From assembly GCA_020152595.1 (NCBI GenBank), contig JAIGNY010001593.1, forward strand, positions 346,001-410,000: DNA of 64,000 bases. Reading direction: 5' to 3'. The position numbers and the translations under genes are program-made. The DNA is from Chiridota heheva (taxonomy: Eukaryota; Echinodermata; Holothuroidea; Apodida; Chiridotidae). The notes under the pieces were generated by a model. The model searched no databases, was not told the origin of the DNA, and was given only the letters and a program-made list of their open reading frames with translations. Below, piece after piece: positions 23,557 to 34,763 of this stretch (its first letter is position 1; each line of letters opens with the position of its first letter).

Positions 23557-24189
23557 AATGTACTTAAAGTCTTATTAACGAACAACCAATGTCTAAGAAA
23601 TATCAGATTTGACTATTTTCATTGTTAATATTTTACCTGGGATATTTTGAAGAACCAAAATGGCTGTCATTGAATGTAACAATCATTCACCTCCAAGAGC
23701 ATGACCGTGTTTTTGCCTTCTTGGAAAATCTTGGCAAGGTAGAGAGATAATTTGCTGCACATATTTGTGATTGCCAAAATAGAGAAGCTAGTAAGAAGAA
23801 ATAAAGAGTCGGTAAATGCCTTGGGGCCAATATATATGATACATAATGAATAAAATCAGATTATGAATTTCAATTTGGTGGCTTTGGGCTCTTAACCACT
23901 TGATGTGATTGAGCAATAATAGTGTTTGATGCATTTGTGGTCAGGATATGTAGTTATTAAAGTAATGTGAGAATTTTTTATATTTTTTTTCACTTTACAA
24001 ATTGGCAAATTGCACCATTGGTTCATACGAGTCATTTTGATTTAAATCACCGTATTTGACGTAATAATAACTCGGGGCACTTAATGAAAATAAGATTGCA
24101 CCACTTTTTAGGGCCTCAAGTTTCTTCATAGCTAGTGCCCATGTTCGGGGGCCCTGCACAGTGTCCTAATCGAACTGCACTGTGTGAAT

Positions 24190-24576
24190 TGGTTATAGCC
24201 CCACAATGGCCAATACAAAACATTGCGAGCCTCACAATCAAGATAAGCAATGAATGTAACAAAACGAGAGTATTTTAAGTCTTCAAATTATCCAATGAAT
24301 AATGTTATCAGTCAATGGTTATAGCCCCACAATAGCCAACACAAAAACATTGCAAGCCTCACACTCAAAATAAGCAATGAATTTAACAAAACGAGAGTAT
24401 TTTAAGTCTTCAAATTATCCAATGAATAATGTTATCAGTCAATGGTTATAGCCCCACAATAGCCAACACAAAAACAATGCGAGCCTCACACTCAAAATAA
24501 GCAATGAATGTAACAAAACGAGAGTATTTTAAGTCTTCAAATTATCCAATGAATAATGTTATCAATGTTATCAGTC
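24190..24576 (+). repeat. Three tandem copies of a ~125-bp unit
   Basis: Copies begin at 24,191, 24,318 and 24,443 with GGTTATAGCCCCACAATRGC and end with AATGTTATCAGTCAAT. They are nearly identical, so recent. The array abuts the piggyBac-like cluster at 24,615. Confidence 0.95.
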
Positions 24577-24614
24577 AAAAAATGTTGGGTGGGTGCTTAT
24601 TTGAGCAGGGGTGC

Positions 24615-24962
24615 TTAATCCTTACTCTACCAGCACTTTGTGGAAAACGCGCTCGGGAGGTGGAGTCAAAGATGGGGCACCCAAAGTGGCAATAATATTG
24701 CCGCGTGATAGAGTAGGGGTTAAGCACGGGCTGCAGGGTCCACTGTTCTTCGGAGCAGCAGAGTCGGGGTCGTTCCGCTTCAGTGACCTGCCGGGCTGCC
24801 CATTGGGATCATGCTGCATATATTTTTGAGTTGGCACACCTGTCGCAGGCTGATTAACCCTTACTCTACCAGCACTTTGTGGTTAACACGCTCAGGAGGA
24901 GGGGTCAAAGATGGGGCACCCAAAACGGCGATAATATCGTCGCGTGGTAGAGCAAGGGTTAA
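24615..24962 (+). mobile_element. piggyBac-like tandem element, cluster B (two units)
   Basis: Units at 24,615-24,723 and 24,854-24,962 start TTAAtCCTTACTCTACCAGC / TTAACCCTTACTCTACCAGC and end with TAGAGTAGGGGTTAA / TAGAGCAAGGGTTAA. The spacer contains GTTCCGCTTCAGTGACC, CATGCTGCATATA and GAGTTGGCACACCTGTCGC, shared with the other clusters. Several CpG sites of cluster D appear here as TG or CA (for example AATATTGCCGCG). Confidence 0.85.
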
Positions 24963-25602
24963 TACGTGGAATACAGTAGTTTGTCTCTAGGACTATATGC
25001 CTTTTCAGTGAACAGGCCAGGTTGCTGTCAACTTGTTGACAAGTTGCATCAGTCAATCTTGTATGCATTCTGGAGTCTCACCTGATTTAACAATTTTTTG
25101 ATCATCGTTAACATTTTCACATGTGTTTTTTTCAAAGAATTAACAAATGGGTCGCCTTTGGATGTAACATTCATAAATATTTGTTGCCTTCCTGTTAAAT
25201 ATTTTCAAGGTAGAAAGAGAAGTTTTACTCAACAAATTTGTGATTGCTGAAGTCGACAAGCTCTTAAGAAGAACTTAGTATAGTTGGTAAATGCCTTGGA
25301 GCCATGTATATATATCAAAACTAACGGAGTAAATCAGATTATGAATTTGAACATGCTGGCCTCGGGCTGTTGCCACATGCATGATGTGATTGAATTAATG
25401 TTCTATTTAGTGTTTGCAGCATTTATGGCGAAGATATATACTTTTTTGATTTAATGAGAAAAAACTTTCCATCATTTTGTAAATTGACAAATTGCACTAT
25501 AGCATGAATTATGAGTCTTTTTGATATAGATTAACTTCTCTCTGGTACTATATGACCATTTCAGTGATCAGGGTTGCTGTCAATTTGTTGACATGTTGCA
25601 GA

Positions 25603-25694
25603 AATCAATCAATCATTCAATCAATCAATCAATCAATCATTCAATCAATCAATCAATCAATCATTCAATCATTCAATCAATCAATCAATCAATC

Positions 25695-25729
<35 letters not shown>

Positions 25730-25763
25730 CATTCAATCAATCAATTCATTCATTCATTCATTC

Positions 25764-25802
<39 letters not shown>

Positions 25803-25937
25803 CATTCATTCATTCATTCATTCGATCATTCGATCATTCGATCATTCGATCAATCGATCATTCGATCATTCAATCATTCAATCAATCATTCAATCATTCA
25901 ATCAATCATTCAATCATTCAATCAATCAATCAATCAG
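25603..25937. repeat. (ATCA/ATTC)n tetranucleotide microsatellite, about 335 bp
   Basis: Runs of AATC and ATTC alternate, with a central ATTCGATC patch. Two frames stay open and give Ser/Ile/Asn/Gln-rich artefacts. In the paralogous family F copy at 26,478-26,494 the same position holds only about four ATCA units, so the tract expanded from that seed. Confidence 0.98.
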
Positions 25938-26553
25938 TCTTGTAGTTAACGCAATCTGAAATATCTTTAACATTTTCACCACTGATATTTTAAAGAACAA
26001 AATGTTCGCCATTAGATATAGCAATCATTTAGTTCCAAAATAATCACCAATATTATTTTTGTTGCCGCCTTGTAAAATATTCTGAAGGTACTAGAAAGAG
26101 AAGTTTTACTCCGCAAATTTGTGATTGCTGAAATAGACAAGCCCGTGAGAAGAAAATAAGAGTCGATAAATGCTTTGGAGCCAGTATATATCAATCGTAA
26201 TGGCGTAATAAATAAGGTTATGAATTTCAACATCTTGGCTTAGGGCTGTTGCCACTTGATGCGATCGAGCGATAATGCTCTAGTGTTTGATGCATTTGTG
26301 GCCAAGATATACTTGCTTGAATTAATGAGGCAGAAGTTTTTTTTCTTCTTTTCATTCAACAAATTGATAAATTGCACCATTAGTTCTCTATGAGTCCTTT
26401 CGATATAAATTAATTTCTCTATAATACGACCTTTGCAGTCATCAGGGCTGCTATCAACTTGTTGACAAGTTGCATCAAGCAATCAATCAATCTTGTAGTT
26501 CATGCAATCTGAAATATTACCTGATTTAACAATTTTTATATCATCGTTATCAT

Positions 26554-26717
26554 CAGGGACGCAACTGGATGTGTGGTGGCCCGTCGGGAATTGATCATTT
26601 AGGGCCCCATAACAAACATATCGCAGTGCCTGGTCATTGCTCAGACCCCTCAAATTTCCATTTTTGCTCGATCTCATGGGATTTACCCACCCTTCCCACC
26701 CTATTGTTGCGCCCCTG
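26554..26717. mobile_element. Short hAT-like MITE inserted in family F
   Basis: The ends CAGGGACGCAACTGG and TTGTTGCGCCCCTG are inverted. They are flanked by GTTATCAT (26,546-26,553) and GTTACCAT (26,718-26,725), a 7-of-8 target duplication. The family F copy at 25,105 has the uninterrupted GTTAACAT at the matching position, an empty paralogous site. No coding capacity. Confidence 0.85.
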
Positions 26718-27080
26718 GTTACCATTTTCACCACTGATATTTTAAAGAAACAAATGGTCGCCATTGGATGTAACAATTTTCACTTCCAAAAACATCCCTA
26801 ATATATGTTGCCTTAATTCTTGTAAAATATTTTCAAGGTAGAAATTAAGAGAAATTAAATTTGTGACTGCTGAAATAGAAGAAAGTAAGAATTGGCAAGT
26901 GCCTTGGAGCCAGTATATATCAAACCCAATGGTGTTAAATCAAATGATGAATTTCAACATGTTGGCTTAGGGCTGTTGTCACACGATGTGATTGAGTGAT
27001 AATGTTCTATTAAGTGTGTTATGCATTTGTGGCTAAGATATGTACTTTTTTGAATAAGAGAGGCAAATCTTTCATCATTT

Positions 27081-28790
27081 TATGAATTTATATTTTATGA
27101 ATACATCTGGGATTTCTTGTATATTTCCATAACAGATCCCTGGTTATATGTACTTTCTTGAATTAATAAGATAAGATTTTCTTCATGTTAAGGTAAATCT
27201 CCAAGGAGCTTATTTGTGGGATGGTTTATAACGGAGACATGCTTTGCCGTTAAAAACAAAACTATATCTCAAATATGCAATTGCTGGGGGCTTGGGAATT
27301 AAAGAAGGCAAAAGAAGAAAAATGATTTTGAAGATCGATAGGTTTTTAGTTGTTAAAGGAAATGTTAGCAAATATATAAAAGTTATCTTTTCATTATATT
27401 TTCATCACATGACTGGTCCTTTACCTTCAAAATTTGTTTCAGCAAATCTTAACCACAAACTTACTGTAGCTAGTAATGAGACCACTTATCTTGATTAAAA
27501 TAACCACTTAACCACACAATAAGGACCTCATCCATTGCTAATATGATACTCAACACCAACTTTCACAACAACTCATGACCAACAGGAGAGCGAATACAAT
27601 GAAGCCATTGATAAGGGAAATTTGATCCTTGTTTTTTCAGAATAAAAAAAATAAAGGGGAAAAGTCGTACCCAACCTGCTTATGTATCATGTCGGGTCTG
27701 ACTGTTTGAAACTTTAAGGAGCACTACAACCAATGATTTAAAATGCAACGTGATCTTTTTCATCGTACTTACAGAGTCTTTTATGTGTGTTTGGATAAAA
27801 AGCTGTAAATTGATAAGAGTTAGAGATTTTCTTTGTAAAGTACAATTAGCTATTTTGTAAAGTTGAACTTCACATTTCAGTGCGTACTGCATGTCTATGA
27901 TGATAAAGGCTCACCCAATTTATACTTATCTTAGCGGACTTGTAACGAATATAAATTTGCATCCCTTGTGGACGTAAAATCAATTTTTTTACATTACTAA
28001 TTAACTGTTTAGGCTAGGAATGTTTATTATAAGACCAAATCAATAACCATATGTATTGGCTATGGTAAATCAAGAGGAGGAAACAGCTTAGGTTCATTAA
28101 TTGCTCAAGAGAAAAGAGTTTGTTGAATATTTTCTGTCTCTGACAAACCTTGGTGTATTGATCTGCTTCAGGATGGTTTAACCAAAAAATAACAAATCCA
28201 TTATTATGTTGCATTTTGGGAAGGCATTTTTCAATTTGGATTGTGTGTGATGTATTTTGTTAATTGGCTAGTTAGACTGGGGATAAATTTGTAAGGAAAT
28301 AGGGATAGAAATTATAAGGCTTTTATTGGCCCATGTTTTGTGTGTGTGTATTATTGAGTGTGAGATGCCCAAATTTGTGTGACAATTTACTGTGTCTGGG
28401 CTGTGTGTATACACCGTTACAATGGTTTTGTGGAGGAATTAAGTGATTTATTTGTGAATGGTACATGTATGTTGTGCAAGTATTTTATTTTATGATATTT
28501 CATGGGGTAGGTGGTGGGGGTGTTTTCTGGTGAATTCTTCTTAAAATTGAACTAAAGAAAAGATTCTGATTGATTTCAAACTTAATTTTGTACCAAAAAT
28601 CTGTTATGTTGTACCAAAAAATGTGTAATTTTAAACCAAATATGACACTGATTTAGAAATGAAAATAAGGGGGTTAGGTGGGGGCTGGGGGATGGGCACA
28701 TTAAATTCTAGCCACTTCTAATTGTGCGATGCTCCGTTTGGGTGCACTGGGTTTTATGTAGGTTGGTCAGGATGTATACCTGTGCTTGTA
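27081..28790. other. Unannotated AT-rich stretch
   Basis: Open frames of 84 codons (27,244) or fewer have lysine-rich composition expected from A-rich DNA and no recognisable domain. No RNA gene, inverted element or tandem repeat was noticed. Confidence 0.45.
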
Positions 28791-28794
28791 GTTT

Positions 28795-29702
28795 AATTGT
28801 TATGATGACTCAGCATGTAATGGGATTGTTATGATGACTCAGCATGTGATGGGATTGTTATGATGACTCAGCATGTGATGGATTTGTTATGATAACTCAG
28901 CATGTGATGGGATTGTTATGATGACTCAGCATGTGATGGGATTGTTATGATGACTCAGCACGTGATGGGATTGTTACGATGACTCAGCATGTGATGGGAT
29001 TGTTATGATGACTCAGCATGTGATGGGATTGTTATGATGACTCAGCATGTAATGGGATTGTTATGATGACTCAGCATGTGATGGGATTGTTAGGATGACT
29101 CAGCATGTGATGGGATTGTTATGATGACTCAGCATGTGATGGGATTGTTATGATGACTCAGCATGTGATGGGATTGTTTTGATGACTCAGCATGTGATGG
29201 GATTGTTATGATGACTCAGCATGTGATGGGATTGTTTTGATGACTCAGCACGTGATGGGATTGTTACGATGACTCAGCATGTGATGGGATTGTTATGATG
29301 ACTCAGCATGTGATGGGATTGTTATGATGACTCAGCATGTGATGGGATTGTTATGATGACTCAGCATGTGATGGGATTGTTATGATGACTCAGCATGTGA
29401 TGGGATTGTTATGATGACTCAGCATGTGATGGGATTGTTATGATGACTCAGCATGTGATGGGATTGTTATGATGACTCAGCATGTGATGGGATTGTTATG
29501 ATGACTCAGCATGTGATGGGATTGTTATGATGACTCAGCATGTGATGGGATTGTTATGATGACTCAGCATGTAATGGGATTGTTAGGATGACTCAGCATG
29601 TGATGGGATTGTTATGATGACTCAGCACGTGATGGGATTGTTATGATGACTCAGCATGTAATGGGATTGTAATGATGACTCAGCATGTGATGGGATTGTT
29701 AT
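28795..29702. repeat. 29-bp minisatellite, about 31 copies, each with an AP-1/NF-E2/ARE-type site
   Basis: The unit is GTGATGGGATTGTTATGATG followed by ACTCAGCAT. Every unit but one contains TGACTCAGCA, which matches AP-1 (TGACTCA), the antioxidant response element core (TGACnnnGC) and one half of the Maf/NF-E2 site (TGCTGAGTCA on the minus strand). The exception reads TAACTCA near 28,891. The junction CAGCATGTGATGG contains an E-box-like CATGTG, and three copies (near 28,960, 29,248 and 29,627) read CACGTG. Other positions vary (TTAGG, TTACG, TTTTG), while the site stays intact. No open frame. Whether the sites are bound is unknown. Confidence 0.97.
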
Positions 29703-29857
29703 GTCTTGATTTGTTAATTGTTACTTGATTTATCTTCTATTGGGTGTGTTGTGAAATATATATGACTATGTTGCAGAAGAGACTACATCTTCTGTTCAGC
29801 CTATTAAATGAATCAAACATTCCCAATGAGACTTTTGAAAAATATATATATTACCCA

Positions 29858-29930
29858 GGGGCGTAGCCAGTGTAAATGTCAGGGTAAGGGAAAAGTGAAG
29901 GGGGGGGGGGTGGTGGTGAGCAACGACTGT
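29858..29930. mobile_element. Solitary CAGGGGCGTAGCCA end, probable hAT-like relic
   Basis: The word CAGGGGCGTAGCCAGTG matches the terminal motif of the hAT-like MITEs at 23,352 and 60,730. It is followed by a GGGGGGGGGGTGGTGGTG run. No inverted partner was found to the right before the A-rich array. Confidence 0.4.
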
Positions 29931-30059
29931 CAAACCAAACCATGGATCATGTGATAACGTGTTTTATAAGCAGTTTTTACATGGTTAATGGAACATATTG
30001 TGGGACAAGGATGCATTGTCTTATAAGCGGGGCGCAGAGATAAAGGCTCTTTTTGAAGT

Positions 30060-31680
30060 GTTTTCTTTTGATTCGGAAATTATAATTAAAAATTGAAGGA
30101 AATTTTTGGTAAAGCTATTGGAAATAGTGGTAAAATTTTGCAACATTTCCTGAAAATTTAAGAAAAATTGCCCCAAAATAAAGGACTTTTTCCTAAAATT
30201 GTAGAAAATGGCACAATCCAAAATGTAAGAAATTTTCCAAAAAATGATGGAGATATCCCAAAAATTAAAGAAAACTTAACAAAAATCAAAGAAAAATTGC
30301 CCCAAAGTGTAGGGAATTTCCCAAAAATTGAAGAAAATTTGTCCCTAAGTGAAGGAAATTTCTGAAAAAGTAACGATTATGAAAGATATTTCTCAAACAT
30401 TGAAAGGGACATCACAAATATTGAAGGAAATTTAAACTTAAATTGGTGCAAAATCAAAGAAAAATTGCCTCCAAAATGAAGGGAAAATATCCCCAAAATA
30501 ATGGGAAATTTTACTGAAAATTGAAGAAAAATTGTCTCTAAATGAAGGAAATTTTGGAAAAAGTAACAACAATGAAAGAAATTTCCCAAACATTAAAGGG
30601 ATATCACAAATATTGAAGGAAAATTTCAGAAAATTGACTTAAAAATTGAAATTTTTTTATTGAAAATCACAAAATGGAAAGAAATGTCCCAAAAATTGAA
30701 GGAAATTTACCAAATTTGTCCGAAAATCAAAGAAAAATTAACCCAAAATAAATGAGATTTTCCAAAAATTGAAGGAAACTGCAGGAGGATTGTATAAGGA
30801 ACCTCCCTGAAATTGTAAGAGATTTTCCAAACATGAAAGAAACTTACATGAAATTTGAGGAAAATTTCTCAAAAAGTGAAGAAAAATTGCCCAAAAACTC
30901 AAGGAAAATTTCCAAACATTAAAGATATTTCTAAAAAAAAAAGGCCTCAAAATAAAGAAAAGTTTTGAAAAATCAAGAAAGCTACATAAGATTTAAGAAA
31001 TTGTCCAAAATTGAAAGACAATTCCCAAACATTAAAGGAAATTAACCAAAAATTGGAGAAAATTTATCAAAAATTGAAGAAAAATTGCTCTTAAATGATA
31101 AAACCATTGAAATATTAATAAAATTTTGCAACAATTTCGGAAAAAAAAAAATTGCCCCAAAATGAAGGAAATGTCCCAAATATTGAAAGAAATTTACCAA
31201 AATTGACCTAAAATCAAAGAAAAATTACCCCAAAATAAGTTAGCACGAAGATTGAATAAGAAAATTGCTCAAAATTGTAAGACATTTCCCAAACATGAAT
31301 AAAATTTAATCGAAAATTGAAGAAAATATATCAAAAAATTATTGAAAAATTGCCAAAAAAAATAAATAATTCCCAAACAATAAAAGATATTTCTCAAACA
31401 TTGAAGAAAATTGACCAAAATTTGAAAAAAAAATGGCCACAAAATTTCCAAAAATTGAAGAAAACTGCAGAGATTTAAGGAAGTTATCCAAAATTGAAAG
31501 ACTTTTCCTAAACATTGAAGGATATTAAGTGAAAATTGGAGATTAAAAAAAAAACTTGCCCTAAAATAAAAAAAATTTCAAACTTGCATGAGAATGAAGG
31601 AACTTTCCCAAAGATTGAAAGTGATTTCCAAATATTAAACAAAATTTCCCAAAATTGAAGAAAATTTATGTCTACTGTGA
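30060..31680. repeat. A-rich degenerate array of AAAATTGAAGGAAATTT-type units
   Basis: About 1.6 kb in which AAAATTGAAGAAAAATTGCC, AAATGAAGGAAATTTCCC and CCAAACATTAAAGG-type words recur with variable spacing (about 20-45 bp). Strand asymmetry is strong: A-rich on plus, with CCC clusters. Phe-rich open frames on minus are artefacts. A smaller relative lies at 59,580-59,800. Confidence 0.85.
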
Positions 31681-31730
31681 TTAAATTATCTCATGGTAAA
31701 AAAGTATCATGGAAAAATCTCAGGGGATTC

Positions 31731-31802
31731 CCCTCCCTTCCCCTCTCGGGCTCCCCCCTCCCGGGCTCCCTCTTCCCGGGCTCCTCCTCCCGGGTCCCAT
31801 TT
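31731..31802. repeat. Short GC-rich CCCGGGCTCC repeat
   Basis: CTCGGGCTCCC, CCCGGGCTCC (twice) and CCCGGGTCCC recur at about 19-bp spacing in an otherwise AT-rich region, followed by TTTGGCTCCGC. This resembles a short simple repeat, not a promoter. No exon was seen. Confidence 0.65.
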
Positions 31803-32031
31803 TGGCTCCGCTAATGTTACCTTCACAATGGCTTCTGCATGTGCCCCTGAAGGAAAAGTGGTGTTGCATTTGTACAGATGAAGATATTGAACATAATTAT
31901 TTCTAGTGAGTTTCATTAACAGCTGATGTAGTATCATTTCCTTATTGACAGTCATTGAAGTAATTTGTAGCTAATGTCAGCTGTGGCCTATTCTAAGAAA
32001 ATGTAGCCAATCCATGATGATTTTGGCATTA

Positions 32032-32853
32032 CCCTCACAGAACTTTTCTCTTGCAGAAATTTTAGCTTGTAGTACACTTATGACATGCTAATGCTTTTTA
32101 GCTTGTGCAAGCTGCAAGCCTACACCAAGCATGCTGCAAGCTAGTATTTGGAAGATGGTAGCTTGCTCAAGCTAACATTTGCTTGTGCCAGCAAGCATAA
32201 AATATCTGTTAGCTTGCAAACCATTTTGCTAGCTTGCACAAGCTAATTTGTTCCAATATTAGCTTGCAACATGCTTGATGCAAGCTTGCAACATGCTTGA
32301 TGCAAGCTTGCAAGATGCTTGATGCAAGCTTGCAGCACACTTGTGCAAGCTAGATATTGTTAGATTGTCAAGCTATCATTTTAAACTCATGCCAGCATGC
32401 TGCAAGCTTGCAGCAAGTGTGCTACAAGGGAACAAATACCAGCTTGCTAGTTTGCGCAAGCTAACATTAGTTTGCGCAAGTGAGCATAAAATATTTGTTA
32501 GCTTGTGCAAGTTTGCAAACAGTTTGGCTAGCTTGCAGCAAGCTTGCTCTAGCTTGCAGCAAGCTTGCTCTAGCTTGCAGCAAGCTTGCTCTGCTTGCAG
32601 CAAGCTTGCTGCAAGCTTGCAGCACACTTGCTGGCAAACTTGCAGCATGCTTGCTGCAAGCACAAACGCTTGCTGGCAAGCTTGCAGCACAAGCTTGCTG
32701 GCAAGCTTGCTGCACGCTTGAGCAAGATAAAAATGTTAGCTTGTTGCAAGCGTGCTGCAAGCGTGCTGCAAGCGTGCTGCATGCGTGCCACAAGTATGCT
32801 GCAAGCATGCCAGCATGCTACAAGCGTGCTGCAAGCTAATATTTCTGTAAGGG
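32032..32853. mobile_element. AGCTTGC palindrome-rich TIR element, long copy
   Basis: The left end CCCTCACAGAACTTTT and the right end TAATATTTCTGTAAGGG are inverted repeats like those at 22,515-22,877. TA lies outside both ends. The interior expands TGCAAGCTTGCAGCAAGCTT-type words over ~750 bp, including near-perfect runs such as TCTAGCTTGCAGCAAGCTTG repeated three times at 32,550-32,592. Cys/Ala/Leu-rich open frames on both strands arise from this period and are not genes. Confidence 0.8.
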
Positions 32854-33289
32854 TAATTAAGCGTTGATGATAGATGGATTCATATTTAATATCAGATCCG
32901 ATTGGATTATTCAGAATTAGATCAAGGCCAGCAGTTAAACATAAATGCATTGTTCATTTTACAGTGTTTTCAAATCTCAGGCATCTATTTGCATATTTCA
33001 TTGCAAAATTTGTTGTATTTTTTGTCAATTTTTTGTTATTTAATTCTTTGCTGTTGTGCAGCAAATTCTGACCAAATTTTCTTGTCTTTACCCTGCACTG
33101 AAATTAAATTCAGCAGGAAAAGGCTTTGCTGCCATTTTCAGTGACTAAGATTTAGGAACAAAATTTGAACTATGACATCTGAGTTTGAGCTGTCTGCTGA
33201 GTATGTCATACATCACAAAATTGAAAACTGATTTAACTTTAATAAGCCATTACTCAAAAAATAAAAGTTATTTTTAAAAATTCAAAACT
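32854..33289. other. Unannotated stretch
   Basis: Short open frames of 65-80 codons at 32,874-33,144 have no recognisable domain or clear splice context. Nothing else is supported. Confidence 0.4.
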
Positions 33290-33830
33290 GACCTGCTCAG
33301 ATTGTAATTAACGTCTCTGAGTTACAAAATAAGCCACACCCACCATAGCAAGATGGTAACTAGGTGAGGCAAACAAACCTCAAATCCACAATCGTGCACT
33401 ATGCATTGACATTTAGCTGTTTGCGAGGCATGCTGCAAGCTTTGATTCATTTATGGCACTTCTCTGGATCTTTAAAGTTTTTGGCAAATGAGATAAATAA
33501 AATACAGTTCCCTTACTGTTCTGGGTGACAGCATTTAAATTTTACAAAGCAGCAAGCCCATAATGCAATTTTGGTTCACCATTTTGCCACCACTCAGTCT
33601 GTGTGTACAGAAATTTGTTTTGTACAATAAATTGCATTGACTACATGAGTGCGCGCTGCTAGCTAGCTGTACTGTACCAGTACCGCGTAGGAGTTTTGCC
33701 CCACTTAGTTATGCAGGTTTTGTTGCCAGGCAAGTTGATGCGGTGATTGGTTGAAAAAGCTGTCAATCATCTGACTCAGACAGATTGATTACTTAGTGAA
33801 CCAAATTTTGCTACAGGTCCAAGAGATAAT
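33290..33830 (+). repeat. Family G dispersed repeat, plus orientation
   Basis: Ordered words include AAATAAGCCACACCCACCAT, GGCAAACAAACCTCAAATCC, ATTTATGGCACTTCTC, CCATAATGCAATTTT, TACTGTACCAGTACC, GCCCCACTTAGTTA and AGCTGTCAATCATC. The same order is found in reverse complement at 57,000-57,530. No coding potential was found. Confidence 0.8.
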
Positions 33831-34609
33831 TAGCAGCGGTTTATTGATATTATCATTTCATAAACAGTCACTGACATAGTTTGTAGCTTGAAGGACCTGG
33901 CAGCCGAAAAGTGAGGGCGTATTTAAAATGAGTCTCATATAAATCAAATACCTTTTTTGCACACAGCGGTACAGAATATCATGAACATGCAAATCCCGAC
34001 CCAAGAACTCAAAATTTGTACGTGTATTTAACTTTTTTGGAATTTGTTTGGTTGTGTGTGATATGCGTGAACACAGGATTTGAGGGGCAGTTTTTCGTGA
34101 CTGACATATTTTGAAAGCATGTACGGTACGACAACATAGCTTGAGTGACAATTTTTAATGTTATCTCCTTTTCCCCTCCCCTTCCTCTCCCCTGTTCCAT
34201 CCCCTCTAATTTCACCTGAAAATGTTTGAACCTTTAATGGTCATAAAAGTTCTCTTTTCCTTTTTTTCTTAATTTGCAGCCACAAAAATTGCAGATTTGT
34301 GAATTTCAGATCAAGATATTGAGAACCAAAATACTGGAAACTAGAACAATTTTATATCAAGAACTATGGAAGTTTATTGATCATAAATCTCAAATTCAGA
34401 AAAAATTTACATCACGATGTATCAATTGTATTGATTATGATTGGAATATTTAAAGTCCCAAACAATGTGAAATGCAAATAAGGGGTCCTTAGAATGGTTT
34501 AGAAGGCTTTTCATCCTTTTCTGAGCTGCAAAAATTTATTGAACTCGGTTTATCACTATGATTATATTTGATAAGATTGAAAATGAAATCTGTATATCTT
34601 ATTTCACAG
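33831..34609. other. Stretch between family G and a candidate exon
   Basis: Contains a pyrimidine-rich tract at 34,165-34,205 (CCTTTTCCCCTCCCCTTCC). No exon with both splice sites, RNA gene or repeat family was recognised. Confidence 0.4.
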
Positions 34610-34763
34610 TCAACAGCAGTCTTCAGCGAGTCAGTGGCGAGGGCCTCCATTGTTGTTTTCATCCTGGACAAATTGAAAGTGCCTCTTTGTTGAAGTTTTG
34701 GTGGCCTGTACATAACATTTTTAACAGTGGCAAAAAAGGTGGAGAAGGGCACACCAGTGTATG
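34610..34763 (+). CDS. Candidate internal exon, 154 bp, function unknown
   Basis: The interval begins right after CTTATTTCACAG, a good acceptor, and ends right before GTAAGTTT, a near-ideal donor. One frame (first full codon at 34,612) is open throughout and encodes about 50 residues, including SGEGLHCCFHPGQIES and LKFWWPVHNIFNSGKK. It leaves two bases of a codon at the donor. A second frame gives a more hydrophobic, protein-like reading (ASIVVFILDKLKVPLC and FGGLYITFLTVAKKVEKG) but has one in-frame TGA between these parts, so this might be a decayed exon. The minus strand is also open but lacks matching splice sites. No family is recognised. Upstream and downstream exons are not identified. 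Confidence 0.25.

Larger units (their letters stand above)
23636..27080 (+). repeat. Family F, four degenerate copies split by other insertions
   Basis: Copies at about 23,636-24,110, 24,975-25,537, 25,538-26,408 and 26,409-27,080 share, in order: TTGTTGACAAGTTGCA, CTGATTTAACAATTTTT, ATCATCGTTAACATTTTCAC, TTTGTGATTGCTGAA, GCCTTGGAGCCA-type text, ATGAATTTCAACATGTTGGC and GGGCTGTTGCCAC. They carry nested insertions: a 125-bp triplication, a piggyBac-like cluster, an (ATCA)n expansion and a hAT-like MITE. No protein coding was recognised. Confidence 0.7.

Noticed and set aside
25552..25959. Ser/Ile/Asn/Gln-rich 118-135-codon frames
   Set aside because: They are translations of the ATCA/ATTC microsatellite.
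28795..29702. Possible CRISPR-like array (29-bp repeats)
   Set aside because: Units are directly adjacent with no spacers; it is a minisatellite.
32341..32950. Cys/Ala/Leu/Gln-rich frames of up to 126 codons on both strands
   Set aside because: They reflect the self-complementary AGCTTGC repeat. Equal openness on both strands is expected for palindromic repeats.
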